Shown here: one piece after another, positions 24,466 to 35,745 of the stretch
Position numbering within the stretch: position 1 is the first letter of the stretch
How the letters are laid out: each line of letters starts with the position of its first letter
Notes under the pieces: model-generated
What the model saw: only the letters and a program-made list of their open reading frames with translations
Database searches by the model: none
What the model was told of the DNA's origin: nothing
Translations under genes and position numbers: made by a program
Origin: Alisma plantago-aquatica
Lineage: Eukaryota; Streptophyta; Magnoliopsida; Alismatales; Alismataceae
Length of the DNA: 64,000 bases
Direction of reading: 5' to 3'
Assembly (NCBI GenBank): GCA_963693085.1
Contig: OY856409.1
Span: 521,055,803-521,119,802, forward strand

Positions 24466-24717
24466 AAACCCTAGTTGAGGGTGATTCCATGATAAACCCT
24501 AGTTGAGGGTGATTCCATGAGAAACCCTAATTGAGGTTGATTCCATGAGAAACCCTAATTGAGGTTGATTCCATGTGAAACCCTAATTGAGGTTGATTCC
24601 ATGTGAAACCCTAATTAAGGTTGATTCCATGTGAAACCCTAATTGAGGTTGATTCCATGAGAAACCCTAATTAAGGGTGATGCCATGAGAAACCCTAGTT
24701 GGGATGAATAGTAAACC
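24466..24717 (+). repeat. 28-bp tandem repeat carrying telo-box AAACCCTAA
   Basis: AAACCCTAA or AAACCCTAG recurs at 24466, 24494, 24522, 24550, 24578, 24606, 24634, 24662 and 24690, that is nine units at exactly 28 bp. The rest of the unit is a TTGAGGTTGATTCCATG-like spacer. Looser AAACCCTAA copies surround it from 24340 to 24850 and again near 25490-25560. Confidence 0.95.
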
Positions 24718-25620
24718 CTAAGTATAAGCAATGTGATGTGAAAGCCTAATGAAGGGTGACGCTATATGCAATCCTAACACTAATGAAGTATGATAGCATG
24801 TGAAACCCTAAACCCTAATAAAGGGTGATGGTATGGGAGACCCTAATCGTAATGATGGAATGGTGACTAATACATTGATAAGGGAAATATCTAAAGTGAT
24901 TGATTATAGATAACCTTATAGAAAGCAATGCATTAACCTGAAATGAGTCCATATCATTGAAGATAGTTGGACCATTCTTGTGTGTGACCTATGCACTTCA
25001 TGGTAAAAGTGATAGGTTAGTGGATGAAAGCATTAAGATGTGAAATAACTTAATCCAAGATAAGTTGATAACTCAAGTAAGTTGGAAGTGATGAGGAAAG
25101 TGATACATCAAGATATGATAGATATCACTTTTAGCATTCCAAGGTTGATATATATTGATGCACCTCAAATCCAATATACTTGGATAAGAAACACATGAAG
25201 TGTGTTATGTAAATTGTTACAATGAAATGTAAGGATTTTGATATACTTTAATAAGTATAGGCTAATATACCTTGAGAATGGGGTTAAGCCAAACTAATGA
25301 GTATGATGTAATCATACCATGATAAGGATGAGAAATGAACTCATTCCTTGTATTGATAATCATTTAATGATAAATGTTAAGAGTAATAAACATGATTGAA
25401 TACTAAAGATGTTAATGGATGCTCCTAGAGGTGTGGAGCAATATATTAGGGTTGATTTGATATATATGAAATCCTAATTAATGAGAGATGGGAAAACCCT
25501 AACCCTAAATTGGGTAATGGGACATGAGAAACCCTAATGTAATGTGAATAGTAAGCTCTAACCCTATTGAGGGGATAGTGGTGTTACTTTTGTTTTACAT
25601 GAGGTAATATGTTATTGTTG

Positions 25621-25820
25621 CCTAGTGATGGGTGACAAGATGTTTAATGGCCTTGTGATCCATATGATTAGATGTTTCCTAGTGATGGGTGACAAGATGT
25701 TTAATGGCCTTGTGAGCCATATGGTTAGATGTTGTCTAGTGGGAGGTGACAAGATGCTTTATGGGCCTTATGAGCCATGTGAACAATTGTGGCATAGTGA
25801 GAGGTACCAAGATGATTATA
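25621..25820 (+). repeat. 57-bp tandem repeat, about 3.4 copies
   Basis: Units begin at 25621, 25678 and 25735 with CCTAGTGATGGGTGACAAGA or a close variant; the fourth is partial and diverged. Confidence 0.85.
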
Positions 25821-25911
25821 AAAGTTTATTGTAAGAAATGATAATGTTTTTAATAAATTTAATAAAAGGAACAATTGTATTCAATAAAGTATGTGAAAAG
25901 TTATGAAAGTT

Positions 25912-26550
25912 GTGTAATCAGGATTGGTTAGAGTCCAATGCCTGGCTGTGTAATCAGGATTAGTTAAAGTCCAATACCTGGCAGAGGTATAATGCCTATA
26001 ATCAGGATTGGTTAAAGTCTAATGCCTGGCGGTGTAATCAGGATTGGTTAAAGTCCAATGCTTGGCGGTGTAATCAGGATTGGTTAGAGTCCAATGCCTG
26101 GCTATGTAATCAGGATTGGTTAAAGTCCAATGCTTGGAGGTTTAATCAGGATTGGTTATAGTCCAATGCCTGGAGGTGTAATCAGGATTGGTTAAAGTCC
26201 AATACCTAGAAGAGGTATAATGCCTGTAATAAGGGTTGGTTAAAGTTCAATGATTGGCAGTGTAATCAGGGTTGGTTAAAGTCCAATGCCTGGCTGTGAA
26301 ATCAGGATTGGTAGTGTCCAATGCCTGGCGGTGTAATCAGGTTTGGAAGAGTCCAATACCTGGAAGAGGCTCAATGCCTGTAATGATGACACATGATTGG
26401 TAATAACCCAATGCATGTAATGCTGAAACAAGATTGGTAATAAACCAATGCCTGTAATGATGACACACGATTGGTAATAACCCAATGACTGTATTAATGA
26501 CATATGAGTACATGGTAGATATAATCCCATATCTGTATAGTAGGTTGGCT
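25912..26550 (+). repeat. ~36-bp repeats with ATTGG-N7-CCAAT inverted motif
   Basis: About a dozen units of TAATCAGGATTGGTTAAAGT followed by CCAATGCCTGGC-type sequence run from 25912 to 26370. A second set (26390-26490) has a different spacer (TAATAAC or TAATAAA) but keeps ATTGG, seven bases, CCAAT. A last related site TTGGC-TAAG-GCCAA is at about 26544. Confidence 0.9.
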
Positions 26551-27322
26551 AAGGCCAATAGATTGAAATAAGAATGTCTCATGGGTGACATATCAAATAA
26601 TGAGTGTCACAAGAGAAGTTTGACATGATGGTATAATATGATGGATAAATGATATTCATGTTCTTCCTATTCCTTATTAAGAGAATAGTTGATCTATTGT
26701 TCTATCATAAATAGTTACAATGCTTTAAGATGAGAATACTTTAATCTGCTTATTCTCTGCCCATCTTTATATCATTAAACTACAATAATAATGTTTTTGG
26801 CGGAGAGTTATATCTCTCGCTGGGGAAATTACACTTGTCTCACCCCCGTGGGATCCAACATTTTTAGGTGGACAAGCACAAAGGAGATTGAGGATATCTT
26901 GCAGAGAAAGAACATCAGCAGCAGCAGTGACAACAGTGACAACTCAGGTTGAGTGTACTGTCTGTCGTGTCTTGTAGATAGAAGTCCTATGTGTCATCTC
27001 TGTACTCTCAGGTCCTCAGAGTTAGTAATTAGTGTTTTTGATAAATCAATCTGAGTTTTTGGGCTTGATTCCTCGAGGTTCTTATGTTGTCTGTGTTTAG
27101 CTTTTAACAAGGCAGTTGATGTTGTAACCCTCGAGAAGAGATGGTACAAGATATGTACTCATGAACCAGGATGTAAATGAAATACATTGGTTCTTGTTGA
27201 AAGAGTTTTCCTACGAATGAATCTCTTTAAAAAAGGTTTTAATTTTTAGTATTTTTTAGTAATCCGTTGTTAGTAATTGCTTCCGTTTGGTTAATGACGT
27301 ATGTTTTGAATGCTTCACGACA

Positions 27323-27327
27323 TGTAT
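27323..27327. other. Target-site duplication, right copy (TGTAT)
   Basis: Exact match to 21629-21633; the minisatellite array resumes immediately after it. Confidence 0.9.
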
Positions 27328-28317
27328 AGTCTTGTAGGACAATGTGTACAGTATTGTAGGACCATGTATACAGTCTTGTAGGGCCATGCGTATAGTATTG
27401 TACACATGTGTACAATCTTGTAGGACCATGTGTACAGTCTTTTAACACTTGTGTACAATCTTGTAGGGCATGTGTATAGTCTTAAAGGACCATGTGTACA
27501 ATCTTGTAGGGCATGTGTATAGTCTTAAAGGACCATGTGTACAATCTTGTACACGTGTAAAATCTTATAGGACTATGTGTACAGTCTTGTAGGATAATGT
27601 GTACAGTCTTGTACACATGTGTACAGTCTTGTTGGACCATGTGTACAGTCTTGTGACACTTGTGTACAGTCTTATAGGACCATACGTACAGTCTTGTACT
27701 CATGTGTACAGACTTGTAGGACCACATGTACAATCTTTTACATGTTTGTATAGTTTTGTAGGACTATGTGTACAGTCTTATAGAACCATGTGTACAGTCT
27801 TGTACACATGTGTATAGTCTTATAGGGCCATGTGTACAGTCTTGTAGGACCATGTGTACAGTCTTATAGGGCCATATATATAGTATTGTACACATGTATA
27901 CAATCTTGTTGGACCATGTGTACAGTCTTATGACACTTGTGTACAGTCATATAGGGCATGTGCATAGTATTGTACACATGTGTACAGTCTTGTAGGACCA
28001 TATGTACACTCTTGTACACATGTATACAATCTTGTAGGACTATGTGTACAGTCTTGTGGGACCATGTGTACAGTCTTGTGACACATGTGTAAAGTCTTGT
28101 AGGACCATGTGTACAGTCTTGTAGGACCATGGGTACAGTCTTGTACACATGTGTATAGTCTTGTAGGACCATGTGTACAATCTTGTAGGACCATGTGTAC
28201 AATCTTGTACGCATGTATAGTCTTGTAGGGCCATGTGTACAGTCTTGTAGGACCATGTGTACAGTCTTTAGGACCATGTGTATAGTATCATGACACATAT
28301 GTACAGTCTTATAAGGC

Positions 28318-28870
28318 CATGTGTACTAAACTGTACACTTGTGTGTTATTGTGTACACTTGTGTATTGCCGTGTGTACACTTGTGTTGCCATGCATATTG
28401 GTGTCTTGTACACATGTATAATAGGTGTGTTGTTGTGTTTACGTTTGTACTACCACGTGTATTGTTGTACACATGTATGTTGTCATGTGTATATAGTCTG
28501 GTACATATGTGTACAGCTATGTGTATTGTTCTGTACACATTTATACTACCATGTGTATTGTTGTATACATGTGTGTTGTCATGTGTATTGTTGTGCATAT
28601 TCATGACACATGTACATTGCAATGTGTACTATTGTGTACACATTTATACTACCACATGTAGTGTTGAACACATGTATGTTGACATGCATAATGTAGTGTA
28701 TAGTGTTCTAAAAATGTGTAGTGCCATGTGTACTATTGTGTATGCATTTGTACTGCCATGTGTATTAGTGTACACATGTGTAGGACCATGTATAGAGTCT
28801 TGTAGGATCATGTGTACAATATTGTACAGATGTGTACAGTCTTGTAACACTTGTGTATAGTCTTGTAGGA
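28318..28870. repeat. Higher-order repeat block, copy 1
   Basis: Starts CCATGTGTACTAAACTGTAC and aligns along its length with 29678-30232 at an offset of about 1360 bp, including the unusual 'ttgtgttgccatg' and 'gttgacatgcataatg' passages. Confidence 0.8.
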
Positions 28871-29416
28871 CCACATGTGTATAGTCTTGTACACATGCGT
28901 ACAATCTTGTTGGACTATGTGTATAGTCTTGTAGGACCATGTGTGTAGTGTTGTACCCATGTGTACGATCTTGTAGGACCATGTGTATAGTCTATGTGTA
29001 CAGTCTTGTAGGACCATGTGTACAGTCTTGTGACACATGTGTAAGACCATGTGTACAGCCTTGTACACATGTGTAAGACCATGTGTACAATCTTGTACAC
29101 ATGTCTATAGTCTTGTAAGACCATGTGTATAGTCTTGTACACATGTGTATAGTATCATGACACATGTGTATAGTCTCGTAGGGCCATCTGTACAATCTTG
29201 TGACACATGTGTACAGTTTTGTAGGGCCATGTGTATAGTCTTGTAGGACCATGTGTACAGTCTTGTAGGACCATGTGTACATTATTGTACACATGTGTAC
29301 AATCTTGTAGGACCATGTGTATAGTCTTGTGAAACTTGTGTACAGTCTTATAGGACCATTTGTACAGTCGTGTACACATGTGTCCAATCTTGTAGGACTA
29401 TGTGTACAGTCTTATA

Positions 29417-29504
29417 AGACTATATCTACAGTCTTGCAAGACTATATCTACAGTCTTGCAAGACTATATCTACAGTCTTGCAAGACTATATCTACAGTCT
29501 TGTA
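29417..29504. repeat. Four identical 22-bp units
   Basis: AGACTATATCTACAGTCTTG(CA) repeats at 29417, 29439, 29461 and 29483 with almost no variation, unlike the rest of the array. Successive units create the palindrome AGTCTTGCAAGACT. Confidence 0.9.
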
Positions 29505-29677
29505 GGACCATGTGTACAGTCTTGTACACATGAGTACAGTCTTGTAGGACTATGTGTATAGTCTTGTAGGACTACGTGTACAGTCTTGTAGGACCATGTG
29601 TACAATATTGTACACATGTGTACAGTCTTTAAGACCATGTGTATAGTATTGTGACACATGTGTACAGTCTTGTAGGG

Positions 29678-30232
29678 CCATGTGTACCAAACTATACACT
29701 TGTGTGTTATTGTGTACACTTGTATATTGCTGTGTGTACACTTGTGTTGCCATGTGTATTGGTGTGTATAGTCTTATACACATGTATAGTATGTGTGTTG
29801 TTGTGTATACCTTTGTACTGCCACATGTATTGTTGTACACATGTATGTTGTCATGTGTATATCGTCTTGTACATATATGTACTGCCATGTGTACTGTTGT
29901 GTACACATTTGTACTACCATGTGTATTGTTGTGCACATGTGTGTTGTCATGTGTACTATTGTGCATATTCTTGACACATGTATATTTCAATGTGTACTAC
30001 TGTGTACACATTTATACCGCCACCTTTATTGTTGTACACATGTATGTTGACATGCATAATGTTGTGTATATTCTTCTACACATGTGTACTGCCATATGTA
30101 CTATTATGTACGCATTTGTACTGCCATGTGTATTATTGTACACATGTGAAGGACCATGTATACAGTCTTGTAGGATCATGTGTATAGTCTTGTACACATG
30201 TGTACAGTTTTGTAGGACCATGTGTAAAATCT
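29678..30232. repeat. Higher-order repeat block, copy 2
   Basis: Second copy of the block at 28318; starts CCATGTGTACCAAACTATAC. Confidence 0.8.
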
Positions 30233-33179
30233 TGTAACACTTGTGTATAGTCTTGTAGGACCATGTGTACAGTCATGTACACATGTGTACAATCTTGTCA
30301 GACTATGTGTACAGTCTTGTAGGACCATGTGTACAGTGTTGTACACATGTGTACAATCTTGTAGGACCATGTGTATAGTCTTGTAGGACCATGTGTACAA
30401 TCTTGTGACACATGTGTAAGACCATGTGTATAGTCTTGTACACATGTGTGCAGTCTTGGTAGACCATGTGTATAGTATTGTACACATATGTACAGTGTCG
30501 TGACACATGTGTAAGTCTTGTAGGGCCATCTATACAATCTTGTGACACATGTGTACAATTATGTAGGGCCATGTGTACAGTCTTATATGACCATGTGTAT
30601 AGTATTGTAAGACCATGTGTACATTATTGTACACTTGTGTATAGTCTTGTAGGACCTTGTGTACAGCCTTGTGACACTTGTGTACATTCTTATAGGACCA
30701 TGTGTACAATCTTGTACACATGTGTATAGTCTTGTAGGACTATGTGTACAGTCTTGTAAGACTATATGTACAATTTTGTAGGACCATGTGTACAATCTTG
30801 TACACATGAGTACAATCTTATAGGACTATGTGTATTGTATTATAGGACTATGTGTACAATCTTGTAAGACTATATGTACAGTCTTTTAGGACCATGTGTT
30901 CAATCTTTTACACAAATGTACAATCTTTTAGAACCATGTGTAGAGTCTTGTGACACATGTGTACAGTCTTGTGACACATGTGTACAGTCTTGTACGACCA
31001 TGTCTATAGTTTTGTACACACGTGTACAATTTTGTAGGACCATGTGTATAGTCTTATAGGGCCATGTGTACAATATTGTACACATGTGTACAATCTTGTC
31101 GGACCATGTGTATAGTCTTGTGTCACTTGAGTACAGTCTTGTAGGGACATGTGTAAAGTATTGTACACATGTGGACACTCTTGTAGGACCATGTGTACAT
31201 TCTTGTGACACTTGTGTATAGTCTTATAGGACCATGTGTACAGTCTTGCGACGGTCTTGTGACACATGTGCACAGTCTTGTACAACCATGCATACAACCT
31301 TGTATACATGTCTACAGTCTTGTAGGACCATGTGTACAGTCTTTTAGGGCCATGAGTACTATATTATACACATGTGTACGATCTTGTCGGACCATGTGTA
31401 CAGTCTTGTGTCACTTGTGTACAATCTTGTTGGACCATGTGTCACTTGTGTACAATCTTGTTGGACCATGTGTACAGTCTTGTGTCACTTGTGTACCTCT
31501 TGTAGGGCCATGTGTACAGTATTGTACACATGTGTACCTCTTGTAGGACCATGTGTACAGTCTAGTGACACTTATGTATAGTCTTGTAGGAGCATGTGTA
31601 TAGTCTTGTACACATGTGTATAGTCTTGTACACATGTGTACATTCTTGTAGGACCATGTGTATAGTCTCGTGACACATGTGTACAGTCTTGTAGGGCCAT
31701 GTGTACAATCTTGTGACACATGTACAATCTTGTAGGACCATGTGTACACATTTGTACAATTTTGTAGGATCATGTGTACTATAACACCCCATCCACAACA
31801 AAACACGATTACATGCTAACCAGCGGATTACCGAAAAACATAGGAAATTAAAACCAATTCACAACAAGCACCACAAGATGAAACATATAATATCTGAGCC
31901 AACACTTTTCATTTCATAACATATTTCCAAGGTGCTACAACATAATTTCCCATCATCTCGTTACATGAAATAATTGTTTTCCAGGATGCTTTACATCAAG
32001 ATACATACTGAAAACCATACATCAATCATTGTACAAGAAACGTCGAAAAGCTCTCCCGAAGATCTGAGTGTACAGGGATGACACATAGGAATCTATTGCT
32101 AGACACTATCTATCCCACCAGGTATGATACCTCTCCATAACATCTGTAGCCACATGATCTTCATCTCGCCAGGCACGTCCACCTAAAAAGGGTTATTAAC
32201 CAGCGGGGTGAGACACACAATCCCAGTGAGAAACATAACCCTCTACCAGCTTTATTATGATCACGGATAACAGATATAAGCAGATTATAAGAGCAATATA
32301 CTGAGCAGGGATAATCTTACCAAGATGTTTATGAGGCCTATAACCAAGTATTCTTTATGAAACATGATTGACAAGATAAGCTTTATAAGAACTCATCACA
32401 TTATATAAGGTTCATATGATAAAATGCAGATCATAACTAGATCAACTTGTACAAACAAGGCCTCAACCAATGTTCCATATTTGCCCTAAGCAGGATACTA
32501 TATGGCTTGATTACAAATTATTATGCCCTGAGGAAGTGAGCCGTACAACTCAAATCCAACCTTCGGTTGCGAAACCCAAGCCGGTTCCATACAAGGTCAA
32601 TGGAAGAGCCGGACTCCACGACCTCACCTCCTCATGGTCAGTGCACGATATCCAAAGCAGGACCACAGTCTCTTGCTTAAGTGGCCTCAGCCACAGGGTC
32701 AGCTCCCATAGGCTACCCTTTCTCTAGCCTGCCTTGGTACATGTCTCGACGCTAGTATATCTGAGCCACATGCCAGTTCACCGTGCTCCCTGAGCCATGA
32801 ACACATTCATGCTCTATCACACTGAGCCATGGGCTTGTTCACAATGCTCTTATACACATCTTGAGTCTACAACCGAAGTTGCACTCTAACCTCCTCATTT
32901 TCGGCTAGGAGAAACCACACATATTCAATAATATAAGCTTCCATGTTAACCCACAGGAGAACCTATTTCACCATCACCAGCTATTGACGATGATGGATCT
33001 ATGGCCAGGGCAAACTACATGAGAGATTCATATGTAATTAGTTAATGTATTTTAAGTAGATTGTTGGGGAAAACAAGTTGTATAGGCAACCATATATAAA
33101 ACATGTATAACATTAGATTCATTACATTGGTATTATATTGCTACTGCTATTTCCATTGCCCTCAACAATCATCACATTG

Positions 33180-33345
33180 CCATGGGATATAAATCCCTCA
33201 CATCATCTCATAGTGCTACTACCTCTCAAGGCTTCATCATTTCAGATCATCATGGGATATCAATCCCTGAGTTCATTACATTACACCAGTTCCTCTCAAG
33301 GCATCATTAACATCATTAGGGAATATCAATCCCTGATGTCATCAC
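33180..33345. repeat. Hairpin repeats GGGAT-N4-ATCCC
   Basis: Three spaced units, GGGATATAAATCCC, GGGATATCAATCCC and GGGAATATCAATCCC, about 70 bp apart, each with a CCTCTCAAGGC-like neighbour. Equivalent GGGATCTCAATCCC occurs at about 40686 in the LTR at 39244. Confidence 0.75.
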
Positions 33346-34049
33346 TAGAGGGTCACACCTCCACATGTCTTTCTCATCATACTGGTGATGTATGTTATCT
33401 CATCAACAAGACACATCATTATTACTTATATATTTTACATATCTCAAGTGTTGTACAAAGCACGTAATCATATAATCACCATAGCTCTTATTTGGCTATG
33501 AATTCAATACACCTGCATGGTTAGCTTGCATAAGAAAGAGATAACTGGATCTCCGAACATAGAACATAGGTCTTAGAGAACATATTATGATTATCATGCT
33601 ATCAAGAATTTAGGTGCACAGGATTGGAACAACATCCATGTTCATAGTTGTGTCTGTAGTCAATTTAGATTATTGTTATCAAACTGTGAGCATCCATCAT
33701 GCCCCATATCTCATGAACATGTCTTTGATTATCATGTCATCAAGATTAAGGTTTATAGCATTGGAATATTCTTCCATCATTATGAACATATGCAGATTAA
33801 TGTCATAACCGGTGTATAAATCAATACATACTACTATTACCACATCATGGATATCCCATCATACCCTATATCTTAAAACATATGCACATCATCCCTAAGG
33901 ATTAACTTTAAGGATCATACACCATGATCCACCATCCAACTTAATCAGAAGTTCATCTATCATTAACCATAGGTGACCACTATACAAGGGTTCACAACCT
34001 ATCTTGTCATAGTTCATCATGAACAAAGGTGTAAGCTCAAGAAACATGC

Positions 34050-35745
34050 ATAGGGTTATCGGGTTAGGCACAACCCTCACTAAAGGTGTCGCCTACCCTC
34101 ACCAAAAGCATATAGCAACCAAACAATCCCTCACTAAAAGGGAGTATCAGATAGAGTACCAATTCTCACCCAAGATTGTCGGCTATCAGCATGTCATACA
34201 TTCATGCACAAAGGGGGCATCGTGCAACTAGGGCTACAACATGTATCGTGCATCCACATGCAGGGTGGTATCGGGCAACCAGGTGTTGTGTAGCACATGG
34301 GCACCATCTATCATCCAAAACCCTACCGCCCATTAGGGTTAGGGTTTCATACTGAGCAACCCTTAACTCTCTACTGCCTAAGGCCACATCGGCCAAGATC
34401 ATGGTGCTCAACAAGCCCACCTACTTGGTTAACACATCAAGATACTCAAGGGGCTTTCATACCACCCAAGGTACACTACTTCAATGTTACCATGATGCCC
34501 ATGGTACCCTATCATCCAAGGTACTGTCAAGCTCAACACATGTACCGGCCAAACCTCAACCCTAGGACCATCCAAGCTATCAAGTATGAACACATATTGG
34601 GTAATCATCCAAGAGAGAGACCATGTGTCGGGCAAGGCATATCAGCCAAGGTAACATATCTCCTTGTGGGGTATTGGCCACACACTTAGCCCTGATGTCA
34701 CCCAAACCATGCACACCTACACACTTATAAAGTTCTAGGGTTGATGATATCAGGCAGCATATCAAGGGATCGTCCATATCGCCCATCCTCATATCCTTGT
34801 CGCTCATGGGGCCCCATATTGGGCACCCAACACATTGCCCAAGGAATCATCACAACAAGAGTACCCATATCGGTCAGCTTAGGGTTAGGGAAACTCTATC
34901 ACTCAAGGCTCCATGTCATCCACGGGCAGGGTGACCACTAAGGCACCATGTCAGGCAACTTGCTTAGAGAGTGTAGTGCAAGCACAAACCTCATTCCCGA
35001 CACAAAATCCCCTCAACCACACTCATAACGGTCAGGGAGGCAGCCATGGTATCACCCACCTAGGGTTTCATCATTCTAGGCTCAAGAATTATCCATATCG
35101 CCCAACAATACTACCATGGTAGGGAGTCGTATCAGGCAACATAACGCTCAAGGCAACCCTAGATGAGGGGGGTATCGTTTAGGGCACCAAAAAGGTGTAT
35201 CATGAAAGGGTACAAGGACCATACCAAGTTGGTCATCTTCAACCTCAAGTCCATGTCATCCAACAAGGGTAGATCATTCATTTCACCCAGGACAACCCAA
35301 TCGCGCAAACTAGGGTTGAAGCTCCATATCGTCCAAGACACTATGGTTAGGGTATTATGTATGCCAACCACCATCATCTTGGGTAGAAGTGAACATTGGT
35401 CACAAGGTCAATGAAAAGTTCACTTATCATATCACCCAAGGATCAACTCTAGAAGAGGGTATCGGGCAAGAACCTCAAGGAGCCACCAAGAAGAGCACAT
35501 ATCAGCCAAGGGATCAACTAGGTGTCCACCAACTATATCGTCCAAACCTTAACCCTAAGGTTGGAAAGAGGTATCGGTCACCATATCATATTGCCCAACA
35601 CATCTAGACCATAGGCTCACCTTTCAAGTCCAAAGGAGAGAAAGGGGTATTGCCACAAACCATCAACCAAAGCATAACTCATTAAACAAGGTACTGTATC
35701 GGGCAAATCATAGTTGTATCGGGTAAATCCCCATATCGGACTCGT
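34050..35745. repeat. Dispersed degenerate TATCGGGCAA motif cluster
   Basis: Some two dozen occurrences of TATCGGGCAA, ATATCGCCCAA, ATATCAGCCAAGG and similar words, irregularly spaced every 40-120 bp, in an otherwise unique sequence. In the solo LTR and the LTR at 39244 a similar region holds the AAACGGTCT palindromes instead. Confidence 0.6.

Larger units (their letters stand above)
21634..27322 (+). mobile_element. Solo LTR, 5.7 kb, Ty3/gypsy long-LTR family
   Basis: It starts TGTAACATCCCTGACC and ends CTTCACGACA, with 5-bp duplications TGTAT on both sides. It carries no internal coding region, so unequal LTR recombination presumably removed the element. The left end matches the reverse of 44482 and of 1294. 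The block GTCTCACCCCCGTGGGAT near 26837 is shared with the LTRs at 31793 and 39244. It contains four repeat modules: AAACGGTCT palindromes (23280-24010), 28-bp telo-box repeats (24466-24717), 57-bp repeats (25621-25820) and ATTGG-N7-CCAAT repeats (25912-26550). No gene is present. Confidence 0.9.
27328..31785. repeat. Minisatellite array, right part
   Basis: About 4.5 kb of near-tandem units of 20-22 bp. The main forms are TACAGTCTTGTAGGACCATG(TG), TACAGTCTTGTACACATGTG and TACAATCTTGTGACACATG(TG). The perfect 14-bp palindrome GTACACATGTGTAC is present dozens of times. Blocks of a different unit style (with 'tattgttgtgtacaca') occur at 28318-28790 and 29678-30150. Long open frames on both strands are by-products of the repeat. 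Confidence 0.95.

Noticed and set aside
24340..24850. Interstitial telomere
   Set aside because: AAACCCTAA recurs at 28 bp with a non-telomeric spacer and sits inside an LTR; there is no run of pure 7-bp repeats.
20395..31785. CRISPR-like regular repeats
   Set aside because: There are no unique spacers; units are contiguous, variable and in a plant context.
20584..31806. Many long open frames (up to 185 codons) with Cys/Thr/Tyr/Trp-rich peptides
   Set aside because: They arise because the 20-22 bp satellite units lack stops in several phases; the same peptides appear on both strands and in overlapping frames.
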